64,000 nt of DNA from Pseudomonas fluorescens (lineage in GTDB: Bacteria; Pseudomonadota; Gammaproteobacteria; Pseudomonadales; Pseudomonadaceae): contig NZ_KZ478007.1 in the NCBI RefSeq assembly GCF_002837185.1, positions 1 through 64,000 on the forward strand, read 5' to 3'. The position numbers and the translations under genes are program-made. Under the pieces are notes generated by a model that ran no database searches, was not told the DNA's origin, and was given only the letters and a program-made list of their open reading frames with translations. Of the stretch, positions 52,151 to 60,281 are shown piece after piece; the stretch's first letter is position 1, and each line of letters begins with the position of its first letter.

Positions 52151-52372
52151 ATGTACCTGGAAATACTGCTGCAGGAGCAACTGATCAGCCGCAAGCGACT
52201 GGCTGCGTTTGCGCCGGGGAAAGTCTTGCCTCTGGCGCCCGAGGTCATCCACTGCGTGGAGGTACGGGTCAATGGGCAACTGATGGCGGTGGGTGAGTTG
52301 GTGCAGTTGGAGGATCGGTTGGGAGTTGAGCTGCATGAGGTGTATCAGGAGTGGCTACCGTATTCCGGTTGA
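52151..52372 (+). CDS. Stand-alone SpoA domain, SpaO/SctQ C-terminal remnant
   Basis: A 73-residue protein equal to one SpoA (FliN/SctQ C-terminal) domain. Its end, GELVQLEDRLGVELHE, closely follows the SpaO tail as I recall it (GELVQMNDTLGVEIHE). The start ATG has AAAGG upstream and a stop codon in frame just before it, so the N-terminal two thirds of SctQ are absent. Short SctQ products are normal partners of full SctQ in working systems; here no full copy exists in the window, so it is probably a relic. Confidence 0.75.
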   Translation: MYLEILLQEQLISRKRLAAFAPGKVLPLAPEVIHCVEVRVNGQLMAVGELVQLEDRLGVELHEVYQEWLPYSG

Positions 52373-52532
52373 GTCGTGAATTGTCTTACAGCAAAACGCT
52401 GAAAGACGCTGATTGAATCGGGTTTTTCCTAACGTGATACGCGAGGCAGGTTTTTATAGTCATGGCATCGGGCAAGTGGGCCCTTACAGGAAGAATGGAT
52501 TGAATGTCAGCAGTCGAACGTGCAGGTGCCTT

Positions 52533-52919
52533 ATGGCAGTCGTGATTGAAGAATCGACAAAGTCCCTCGTTTTCGCTGATTGGACCTTGCATGACGATGG
52601 TCGGCTGACAGGCAGGCAAACCGATATTCAACTGCCGCCCAAAGAGGGCAGCGTGCTGCGCTTGTTGCTGGTTTCCGGCGGTTCGTTGATGACCAAGGAC
52701 CGCCTGTTGGCGCTCGCCTGGCCCAGGGGCGAGGTGGCCGATGAGTCATTGACCCGTTGCATTTATGCTTTGCGCAAACACTTGAGCGCCGATAAAGGGT
52801 TTATCAAGACCGTGTATGGCAAGGGGTATCGTTTTACCTGCCCCGTGCAGGTGAAAGACGCTGAGTCGAAGCGGGCCGTGCACATGTGCGCGGCATGCGG
52901 ACAGATCAGCAATGTATAA
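52533..52919 (+). CDS. HilA-like winged-helix regulator, DNA-binding domain only
   Basis: A 128-residue OmpR/ToxR-type DNA-binding protein. It shares PPKE(G/Y)xVL, ESLTRCIYALR and YGxGYRF with the N-terminus of Salmonella HilA, the master activator of SPI-1. HilA has a long TPR-rich C-terminal part of about 430 residues; here it is missing and replaced by a short tail with CAACG. ATG 52533 is preferred over an upstream TTG in the same frame. It overlaps the next gene by eight bases. The hilA-iagB order is the same as in Salmonella. Confidence 0.8.
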   Translation: MAVVIEESTKSLVFADWTLHDDGRLTGRQTDIQLPPKEGSVLRLLLVSGGSLMTKDRLLALAWPRGEVADESLTRCIYALRKHLSADKGFIKTVYGKGYRFTCPVQVKDAESKRAVHMCAACGQISNV

Positions 52920-53376
52920 GCCGTGGGGCAGGGGCCTGATCCTCGGCCTGCTGCTGGGCAGCAACCAGGCCCTGGCCTACTGCTGGGATGAGGTGGCGCG
53001 TCGCTACGACTTCGAGCCGGAGTTGCTGCAGGCGATCGCGGCGGTGGAGTCGGGCTACCGCGCGGAGGCGATCAATTATGCCAACGCCAATGGCACCCAC
53101 GATATCGGTTTGATGCAAATCAACAGCAGTCACTTGCCTCGCTTGCTCAAGCTGGGCATTACCGAAGAACGGCTGGTGAACGAGCCGTGTCTGTCGGTGG
53201 AGGTTGGCGCCTCGATTCTTGCCGGGTTCGTTCAGCGTTTCGGCTATAACTGGACGGCGGTGGGCTCCTATAACGTGGGGGCGGGCGCCGGGGCGGAGCG
53301 TGACGCGTTGCGCATGCGATACGCCGAAAAAGTCTGGGCACGTTATGAGGCGTTGATGGCCCATCGTAATGGATGA
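52912..53376 (+). CDS. IagB-like lytic transglycosylase
   Basis: A 154-residue exported SLT-type muramidase of the IagB/IpgF group that opens peptidoglycan for type III assembly. A signal peptide (MYKPWGRGLILGLLLGSNQALA) precedes the domain, with the catalytic glutamate in AIAAVESGYR and the family HDIGLMQINSSHL and GSYNVGAG motifs. It starts inside the 3' end of the HilA-like gene. It appears intact, but its secretion system is largely gone. Confidence 0.85.
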   Translation: MYKPWGRGLILGLLLGSNQALAYCWDEVARRYDFEPELLQAIAAVESGYRAEAINYANANGTHDIGLMQINSSHLPRLLKLGITEERLVNEPCLSVEVGASILAGFVQRFGYNWTAVGSYNVGAGAGAERDALRMRYAEKVWARYEALMAHRNG

Positions 53377-53457
53377 TGGGGCGCACGCCTCGCATGCAGC
53401 CCGTCCGCCCGGCTATAATCGCGTCACCTTTCGCCGCCATCCGAGTCTAGCCCGCCC

Positions 53458-54477
53458 ATGTATACCCTGGCCCGCCAGCTGTTGTTCAAACTCTCCCCGG
53501 AAACTTCCCACGATCTGTCCCTGGACCTGATCGGCGCCGGTGGCCGCCTGGGGCTCAATGGCCTGGTATGCAAGGCTGCGGCGAAGGTGCCGGTGTCGGT
53601 GATGGGGCTCGAGTTTCCCAATCCGGTCGGGCTGGCTGCCGGTCTGGACAAAAACGGCGCGGCCATCGACGGGTTTGCGCAGCTGGGTTTCGGTTTCGTC
53701 GAGATCGGCACCGTGACCCCTCGTGCGCAACCGGGCAACCCCAAGCCACGGATCTTCCGCCTGCCCGAAGCCGAGGCGATCATCAACCGCATGGGCTTCA
53801 ACAATCTGGGCGTGGACCATTTGCTGTCGCGGGTACAGGCCGCGAAGTACAAGGGCATCCTGGGCATCAACATCGGCAAGAATGTCGACACGCCGGTGGA
53901 GCGCGCGGTGGACGATTACCTGATCTGCCTGGATAAAGTCTACGCCCACGCCAGCTACGTCACCGTCAACGTCAGTTCGCCCAACACCCCGGGCTTGCGC
54001 AGCCTGCAGTTCGGTGACTCGCTCAAGCAATTGCTCGAAGCATTGCGCCAGCGCCAGGAAGACCTGGCGGTGCGCCATGGCAAGCGGGTGCCGTTGGCGA
54101 TCAAGATCGCGCCCGATATGAGCGATGAAGAAACCGTACTGGTGGCCCAGGCCCTGGTGGACGCGGGCATGGATGCGGTGATCGCGACCAACACCACCCT
54201 CAGTCGTGTGGGCGTCGAAGGCCTGGCCCACGGTGACGAGGCGGGCGGTCTGTCCGGCGCGCCGGTACGGGATAAAAGCACCCATATCGTCAAGGTATTG
54301 GCCGCCGAACTGGCAGGGCGCTTGCCGATCATCGCCGTGGGCGGGATCACCGAAGGCAGGCACGCGGCTGAAAAGATCGCGGCGGGCGCAAGCCTGGTGC
54401 AACTGTATTCGGGCTTTATCTACAAGGGCCCCGCGCTGATTCGCGAATCGGTGGACGCGATCGCCGCGTTGCGCTGA
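53458..54477 (+). CDS. pyrD: Dihydroorotate dehydrogenase (quinone), class 2
   Basis: A 339-residue membrane-associated flavoenzyme of pyrimidine synthesis that passes electrons to ubiquinone. An N-terminal amphipathic helix ([12 protein letters not shown]) anchors it. FMN/substrate motifs include [37 protein letters not shown] with the catalytic serine and [13 protein letters not shown]. Class 2 length and sequence are normal. It is monocistronic, convergent with rmf. Confidence 0.96.
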   Translation: MYTLARQLLFKLSPETSHDLSLDLIGAGGRLGLNGLVCKAAAKVPVSVMGLEFPNPVGLAAGLDKNGAAIDGFAQLGFGFVEIGTVTPRAQPGNPKPRIFRLPEAEAIINRMGFNNLGVDHLLSRVQAAKYKGILGINIGKNVDTPVERAVDDYLICLDKVYAHASYVTVNVSSPNTPGLRSLQFGDSLKQLLEALRQRQEDLAVRHGKRVPLAIKIAPDMSDEETVLVAQALVDAGMDAVIATNTTLSRVGVEGLAHGDEAGGLSGAPVRDKSTHIVKVLAAELAGRLPIIAVGGITEGRHAAEKIAAGASLVQLYSGFIYKGPALIRESVDAIAALR

Positions 54478-54492
54478 GCAATCGTCAGGCAA

Positions 54493-54517
54493 TAAAAAGG
54501 GCTCCCTGAAGGAGCCC
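54493..54517 (-). terminator. Terminator downstream of rmf (minus strand)
   Basis: GGGCTCC-TTCAG-GGAGCCC on the minus strand is followed by TTTTTA. It lies 88 bases past the rmf stop and 21 bases past the end of the convergent pyrD, so it may serve both. Confidence 0.8.
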
Positions 54518-54604
54518 CTGGGCCGAAGCCCGCCGTCCGGATAGGACGTGCGTGGTTAAGTCGCTATCTATTCAAGTTGATGTGTCGGAATATAAATGCC
54601 CTGA

Positions 54605-54820
54605 TTAGCCGACGGCGTGAAGTTCGTTGAGTCTGTGGATGCCCGCAGTGCCAGTCATACCGTCCCAGTTGTCGCCGCGTCCTTCTCGCCAGCCATTGAT
54701 CCAGGCTTGGCGTACCGACGGTAGAGTAAATGGGCAAAGCTCACGGGATTTTCCATGAACGCCATATTGATATCCGCGTAAAAATGCTCTTTCCAACGGA
54801 TCACGCTTAAGTCTTCTCAT
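54605..54820 (-). CDS. rmf: Ribosome modulation factor
   Basis: A 71-residue basic protein that dimerises 70S ribosomes into inactive 100S particles in stationary phase. The N-terminus MRRLKRDPLERAFLRGYQYGV and WINGWREGRGDNWDGM are those of RMF. It is transcribed opposite to pyrD. The region just upstream of the ATG contains three successive perfect hairpins (54861-54925). Confidence 0.95.
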   Translation of the reverse strand: MRRLKRDPLERAFLRGYQYGVHGKSRELCPFTLPSVRQAWINGWREGRGDNWDGMTGTAGIHRLNELHAVG

Positions 54821-55352
54821 AGGGTGTTTCCCTCACTTGTTGACTGTCTAGATATCCTTCGGCCTCGTGTGAGGCCGGGCAGAGTTTTTCTGCCGTTGGT
54901 GGGCTCGCTGCCGGCGTGGCGAGCCGATGTGTCGGCGTCGTTACGGCGCCAACCTGTGTTGAGTTCTAACCAATAGGTCACATGGATTCAATGATCGTTT
55001 TGTCATAAGCACGTAACGATAACGATGCTATAGCCATAAGCTGGGATGGTTTTTCGCCCCTTTTATGAGGCAAAGCCAGCTATGATGTGCCCTGCGAAGA
55101 CAATGTGTTTAATCCTTTGGTGAGAATGACCACCTGTTGCAGTCGGTTATTATTCGACGAAGGGTCGGAATATTTCTTTTTGTTGCTTCAAATTCTTCTT
55201 CTGCACCGTCAATAAAGGCTCGAAGGCCTGTCAGACGGGGTGGAGCGGCACAGGTGTGCCACGCGAGCGCTCTTCAAGAAAAGTGCTTGTTTGAAAACCG
55301 AGCCGGCGATGCGTCGCCCGTTCATTTATTGCTGAAAAGCCTGGAATGCCCC
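54821..55352. other. Intergenic region between rmf and rlmL
   Basis: About 530 bases separate the divergent rmf and rlmL genes. Beyond the three hairpins next to rmf, I see an AT-richer stretch (about 54960-55120) likely to hold promoters, and an open frame reaching back from rlmL to 55137 that has no protein-like character and is not counted as part of rlmL. Confidence 0.45.
54861..54925 (-). promoter_or_regulatory. Three stacked hairpins in the rmf leader
   Basis: Perfect inverted repeats GGCCTC-gtgt-GAGGCC (54861-54876), GGCAGA-gtttt-TCTGCC (54879-54895) and GGCTCGC...GCGAGCC (54902-54925) follow each other at 41-105 bases upstream of the rmf ATG. If the transcript starts upstream of them they form a structured 5' leader. 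Confidence 0.55.
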
Positions 55353-57617
55353 ATGTCGGACCGTTTTGAACTCTTCCTCACCTGCCCCAAGGGCCTCGAA
55401 GGCCTGCTGATCGAGGAGGCCGTCGGGCTTGGCCTTGAGGAGGCCCGCGAGCACACCTCGGCCGTGCGCGGCATGGCCGACATGGAAACCGCCTACCGCC
55501 TGTGCCTCTGGTCGCGTCTGGCCAACCGCGTGCTGCTGGTACTCAAGCGCTTCCCGATGAAGGACGCCGAAGACCTCTACCACGGCGTGCTGGATATCGA
55601 ATGGGCCGACCACATGGTCAGCGACGGCAGCCTGGCGGTGGAGTTCAGCGGTCACGGCTCGGGCATCGATAACACCCACTTCGGCGCGCTCAAGGTCAAG
55701 GATGCGATTGTCGACAAGCTGCGCACCCCGACCGGCGAACGTCCGTCCATCGACAAGATCAACCCGGACCTGCGCATCCACCTGCGCCTGGACCGTGGCG
55801 AAGCCATCCTGTCCCTTGACCTGTCCGGCCACAGCCTGCACCAGCGCGGCTACCGCCTGCAGCAGGGCGCCGCGCCGTTGAAGGAAAACCTGGCGGCGGC
55901 GATCCTGATCCGCGCCGGCTGGCCGCGCATTGCTGCCGAAGGCGGCGCATTGACCGACCCGATGTGCGGCGTGGGCACCTTCCTGGTTGAAGGCGCGATG
56001 ATCGCCGCCGACATGGCCCCCAACCTCAACCGCGAACTGTGGGGCTTCACCACGTGGCTCGGACATGTCCCGGCGCTGTGGAAAAAACTGCACGCCGAGG
56101 CCGCTGAACGCGCCGCCATCGGCATGAACAAAACCCCGCTGTGGGTGCGTGGCTACGAAGCCGATCCGCGCCTGATCCAGCCGGCGCGCAACAACATCGA
56201 GCGCGCAGGCCTGAGCCACTGGATCAAGGTGTACCAGGGCGAAGTCGGCACATTCGAGCCGCGCCCGGACCAGAACCAGAAAGGGTTGGTGATCTGCAAC
56301 CCGCCGTACGGCGAGCGCCTGGGTGATGAGGCCAGCCTGTTGTATCTCTACCAGAACCTCGGCGAGCGTCTGCGCCAGGCCTGCATGGGTTGGGAAGCCG
56401 CCGTGTTCACCGGCGCGCCGGACCTGGGCAAGCGCATGGGCATTCGCAGCCACAAACAGTATTCGTTCTGGAACGGCGCCTTGCCGTGCAAATTGTTGCT
56501 GATCAAGGTCAACCCCGATCAGTTCGTCACCGGCGAGCGACGGACTCCGGAGCAGCGCCAGGCTGAGCGTGAGCAAGCGGCCTATGACCAGTCCCCGGCA
56601 GAGCCGGCCGAGCGTCAGTACAACAAGAACGGCAACCCGATCAAGCCGGCGCCGGCCCCGGTGGTCGAACAGGCGCGCTTGAGCGAAGGCGGGCAGATGT
56701 TCGCCAACCGCCTGCAGAAAAACCTCAAGCTGCTGGGCAAGTGGGCCAAGCGTGAAGGCGTGGATTGCTACCGCGTGTACGATGCCGACATGCCGGAATA
56801 TTCCATGGCCATCGACCTGTATCACGATTGGGTGCACGTGCAGGAATATGCTGCGCCCAAGTCCATTGACCCGGAGAAGGCCTCGGCGCGCATGTTTGAC
56901 GCGCTCGCTGCGATTCCCCAGGCGCTCAACGTCGACAAGAGCCGCGTGGTAGTCAAGCGTCGCGAGCGCCAGAGCGGCACCAAGCAGTACGAGCGCCAAA
57001 GCGCCCAGGGCAAGTTCACCGAGGTCAGCGAAGGTGGCGTGAAGCTGTTGGTCAACCTCACCGATTACCTGGACACCGGCCTGTTCCTTGATCACCGGCC
57101 GATTCGCATGCGCATTCAGAAGGAAGCCGCCGGCAAGCGTTTCCTCAACCTGTATTGCTATACCGCTACCGCCAGTGTGCACGCAGCCAAGGGCGGCGCG
57201 CGCAGCACCACCAGCGTCGATTTGTCCAAGACCTACCTGGACTGGGCGCGGCGCAATTTTTCCCTCAACGGGTTTTCCGACAAGAACCGCCTGGAACAAG
57301 GTGACGTGATGGCGTGGCTGGAAGCCAGTCGTGACGAGTTCGATATGATTTTCATCGACCCGCCCACCTTCTCCAACTCCAAGCGTATGGAAGGCATCTT
57401 CGACGTACAGCGTGACCACGTGCAGTTGCTCGACCTGGCCATGGCGCGCCTGGCGCCAGGGGGCGTGTTGTACTTCTCGAACAACTTCCGCAAGTTCCAG
57501 CTGGAAGACAACCTCAGCGAACGCTATGCGGTCGAGGAAATCAGCGACAAGACCATCGACCCGGATTTCGCGCGTAACGCGAAGATCCATCGGGCGTGGA
57601 AAATCAGCGCACGCTGA
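55353..57617 (+). CDS. rlmL: 23S rRNA methyltransferase RlmKL
   Basis: A 754-residue bifunctional methyltransferase that makes m2G2445 and m7G2069 in 23S rRNA. The N-terminal half has a THUMP domain and an RlmL-type fold with DPMCGVGTFLVEGAM and VICNPPYGERLGD. The C-terminal half is RlmK-like with NLYCYTATASVHAAKGGA and FIDPPTFSNSKRM. The ATG at 55353 begins MSDRFELFLTCPKGLEGLL; the frame stays open 72 codons upstream without support. It is followed by a composite REP. Confidence 0.95.
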   Translation: MSDRFELFLTCPKGLEGLLIEEAVGLGLEEAREHTSAVRGMADMETAYRLCLWSRLANRVLLVLKRFPMKDAEDLYHGVLDIEWADHMVSDGSLAVEFSGHGSGIDNTHFGALKVKDAIVDKLRTPTGERPSIDKINPDLRIHLRLDRGEAILSLDLSGHSLHQRGYRLQQGAAPLKENLAAAILIRAGWPRIAAEGGALTDPMCGVGTFLVEGAMIAADMAPNLNRELWGFTTWLGHVPALWKKLHAEAAERAAIGMNKTPLWVRGYEADPRLIQPARNNIERAGLSHWIKVYQGEVGTFEPRPDQNQKGLVICNPPYGERLGDEASLLYLYQNLGERLRQACMGWEAAVFTGAPDLGKRMGIRSHKQYSFWNGALPCKLLLIKVNPDQFVTGERRTPEQRQAEREQAAYDQSPAEPAERQYNKNGNPIKPAPAPVVEQARLSEGGQMFANRLQKNLKLLGKWAKREGVDCYRVYDADMPEYSMAIDLYHDWVHVQEYAAPKSIDPEKASARMFDALAAIPQALNVDKSRVVVKRRERQSGTKQYERQSAQGKFTEVSEGGVKLLVNLTDYLDTGLFLDHRPIRMRIQKEAAGKRFLNLYCYTATASVHAAKGGARSTTSVDLSKTYLDWARRNFSLNGFSDKNRLEQGDVMAWLEASRDEFDMIFIDPPTFSNSKRMEGIFDVQRDHVQLLDLAMARLAPGGVLYFSNNFRKFQLEDNLSERYAVEEISDKTIDPDFARNAKIHRAWKISAR

Positions 57618-57626
57618 GTCGCCAAT

Positions 57627-57783
57627 GTGGGGGGGCAAGCCCTAATGCCAGTCAGGTAGGAGCGAGCTTGCTCGCGAAAAACGTCAACGATAACGCGTGC
57701 TTCCTGAATGAACGCGGTGCCTGTGAGTTTTTCGCGAGCAAGCTCGCTCCTACAGACGGTATTAGGGCAAGCCCCCTCCCACA
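57627..57783. repeat. Composite REP: class B REPIN nested in class A REP
   Basis: The outer class A arms (TGTGGGGGGGCAAG from 57627, GGGCAAGCCCCCTCCCACA to 57783) enclose a complete class B REPIN at 57657-57753 (GTAGGAGCGAGCTTGCTCGC ... complement). The junction bases TACAGACGGTATTAGGGCAA are shared with the composite at 2979-3080. Confidence 0.88.
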
Positions 57784-57887
57784 TTAAGCGTGCGCATTTT
57801 TTACACTGGTCAAACCCCCGACGGATGGCTATAACTTATCGTCCAGCCAAAGTGTCAACCCGCACGCTGGCGCTGTGAGTGTTGCCT

Positions 57888-60281
57888 ATGCCGATGCAAG
57901 CCGTACGCCCGAAAATCCTTGGTTTTATCAGTGAGCAGGCATCGGCTTGGCTGGTGGCATTGGTGGTCGTGGCAACCGGTAGCGCACTGACCCTGGTCAT
58001 CGCGTGGGCCGCTTCCGACCTTTATCAGCAACAGGTGCGACAGCGCTTCCAGTTGCTGGTCAACGAGCGCTACAGCCGGATTCAGGAACGCTTCGAAGAC
58101 CAGGAGCTGCGCCTGGATAGCCTGCGCCGTTTTTTCGTCAATTCCGACGAGGTGTCCCGCGCCGAATTTGACGGCTTCGCCCAGCCGCTGTTGTTGCATG
58201 CGCGTGCCTATGCCTGGGCGCCGCGGGTGTCCGGGGATCAGCGCAGCCAGTTCGAACAGGCCATCTCGCGCCAGCGTGGCGCACCTTTCACCATCCGCGA
58301 ACTGAATTCGGCAGGTGAGCTGGCGCCGGCTTCCGAGCGCGATGAATACGTGCCGGTCTTATATAGCCAGACCCAGAGTCTGTTGGGCTCGCCATTGGGT
58401 TTTGATCTGCTGGCCCAACCCCTGCGGCGCGCTGTTGTCGAGCGCGCGCAAGCCAGCGGCCAGGCGGCGGTGTCCCAGCCCATGCAACTGGTGGGCGTGG
58501 AGCCGGCGTATGCCGCCGGGGTGCTGCTGGTGGCGCCGGTGCGCAAAGCGGTCGATCCCCAGCCGTACGGCTATGTAATGGCGGTGATCAGCATGCGCCA
58601 GTTGGTGGCCGAGGGTTTGCCCAAGTCCAGCCGGGACAACCTGGTGATGCAGATCGTCGACACCTCCGACACGGAGCAGCGCGTGCTGTATGCGTCCAGC
58701 AATGTGCCGGGCGACAGCGATCTTGTCGCTGTCCGACGTCTTACCCTCGGTGACCATGTCTATGCGCTGAGCCTGCGAGCCAGTGAGGCATTCGACAAGG
58801 CGAACCATTCTTCGACCCACACCATATTCGCCATGGGCGTGCTGCTGAGTGGGCTGCTCGCGGCCTTGCTCTATGTGCTGGTCAGCCAACGCCAGCGGGC
58901 GCTGGCACTGGTGGAACAACGTACCGCGCAGTTGCGCCTGCGTGAACAGGAACTGCGCGGCGCACACGGCCAATTGCGCAGTGTGCTGGACGCGGCAACG
59001 CACGTCGCAATCATTGCCACTGACTTGCGCGGTGTCATCAACATGTTCAATGCCGGCGCCGAACGGATGCTGGGATTCAAGAGCGACCACGTGGTGGGCC
59101 ACCTGACGCTGGAAAGCCTGCACCTGGCCTCGGAGCTTGAGGCCCGCGCCACGCGTTTGAGCGCGGCGCTGGGCAAGCGTGTTACGCCGAGCCAGGCGAT
59201 GCTGGTGGAAAGCCCGGACAGACAGCACGACGCCCGCGAATGGACGCTGGTGCGTGAAGATGGCAGCCCCTTGACCGTGAACATGCTGGCCACTGTGTTG
59301 CTGGATGACCATGGCCTGTGGGTCGGGCACCTGGCCATTTACCTGGATGTCACTGAGCAGAAGCGCGCCTACGAGGCCTTGGCTGTGCGGGATCGCTTGC
59401 TGAAAAAGCTCAGTGCCCATGTACCTGGCGGTATCTTCCAGTTCACGCTGGAGCCCCATGATCATTGGCGCTTCATTTATGCCAGCGAAGGCATGCGCGA
59501 TATTTATGAAATCGAGCTTGGCGTGTTGCAGCAGGATGCGGGCAAAGTCCTGGAACGCATTCATCCACAGGACCTTGAGCGGGTACGCGCATCGATACGC
59601 TTGTCGGCGCTGCAATTGAGCCATTGGCGCGAAGAGTATCGCGTGCAGTTGCCCGAGCGAGGCCTGCGCTGGATTCGTGGCGAAGCGACCCCGGAAGAAT
59701 TACCCGGCGGCGGTACGTTGTGGCACGGCTATGTATCGGATATTTCCGATCTCAAGCGTGTGGAAGACGAGTTGCGCACGCTGTCCATCACCGACTCCCT
59801 GACGGGCATCCACAATCGCCGCTATTTCCAGGACCGTATGAAAGTCGAACTGCTGCGCCTCAACCGCACCTCGGGAGCGCTGTCGGTGATCATGCTGGAT
59901 ATCGACCACTTCAAGCGGATCAACGACCAGCACGGGCATGGTGTGGGGGACGGGGTATTGCGCGAGTTGTGCAGGCGAATCAGCCAGCGCTTGCGCCGCA
60001 CCGACGTGTTCTGCCGGCTGGGTGGAGAAGAATTCGTGGTGCTCTGCCCGCATACCGATGGCGCCCAGGCCTACCGCCTGGCGATGGAGTTATGGCAGTC
60101 GTTGCGCAGCGTGCCGATGGCGCCGGTGGGCGTCGTCACCGCCAGCTTTGGGGTCGCCAGCTGGCGGATCGATGAAGGCATCGATGGGTTGCTGCTGCGC
60201 GCGGACTCGGCTGTCTATGTCGCCAAACAGGCGGGCAGGGACCGGGTGGAGCCCGCCCCACAGGCTGATCCGCTGTTCTAG
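57888..60281 (+). CDS. CHASE-PAS-PAS-GGDEF diguanylate cyclase
   Basis: A 797-residue membrane sensor expected to make cyclic di-GMP. Two membrane segments (about 18-42 and 308-330) flank a periplasmic CHASE-type domain. Two PAS regions (about 365-480 and 490-620) follow, then a GGDEF domain with SITDSLTGIHNRRYF, IMLDIDHFKRIND and the active-site GGEEF. The product-inhibition site RRTD lies five residues before GGEEF, so feedback control should be intact. No EAL domain is present. The stop overlaps the dacB stop in the shared palindrome CTAG. ATG 57888 is preferred to flanking alternatives. Confidence 0.9.
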   Translation: MPMQAVRPKILGFISEQASAWLVALVVVATGSALTLVIAWAASDLYQQQVRQRFQLLVNERYSRIQERFEDQELRLDSLRRFFVNSDEVSRAEFDGFAQPLLLHARAYAWAPRVSGDQRSQFEQAISRQRGAPFTIRELNSAGELAPASERDEYVPVLYSQTQSLLGSPLGFDLLAQPLRRAVVERAQASGQAAVSQPMQLVGVEPAYAAGVLLVAPVRKAVDPQPYGYVMAVISMRQLVAEGLPKSSRDNLVMQIVDTSDTEQRVLYASSNVPGDSDLVAVRRLTLGDHVYALSLRASEAFDKANHSSTHTIFAMGVLLSGLLAALLYVLVSQRQRALALVEQRTAQLRLREQELRGAHGQLRSVLDAATHVAIIATDLRGVINMFNAGAERMLGFKSDHVVGHLTLESLHLASELEARATRLSAALGKRVTPSQAMLVESPDRQHDAREWTLVREDGSPLTVNMLATVLLDDHGLWVGHLAIYLDVTEQKRAYEALAVRDRLLKKLSAHVPGGIFQFTLEPHDHWRFIYASEGMRDIYEIELGVLQQDAGKVLERIHPQDLERVRASIRLSALQLSHWREEYRVQLPERGLRWIRGEATPEELPGGGTLWHGYVSDISDLKRVEDELRTLSITDSLTGIHNRRYFQDRMKVELLRLNRTSGALSVIMLDIDHFKRINDQHGHGVGDGVLRELCRRISQRLRRTDVFCRLGGEEFVVLCPHTDGAQAYRLAMELWQSLRSVPMAPVGVVTASFGVASWRIDEGIDGLLLRADSAVYVAKQAGRDRVEPAPQADPLF

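Noticed and set aside
55137-55352. Upstream extension of rlmL
   Set aside because: There is no conservation that I recognise and the known N-terminus begins at 55353.
55326-57638. A 770-codon open frame antisense to rlmL
   Set aside because: It is a shadow of a long GC-rich gene with strong motif support on the other strand.
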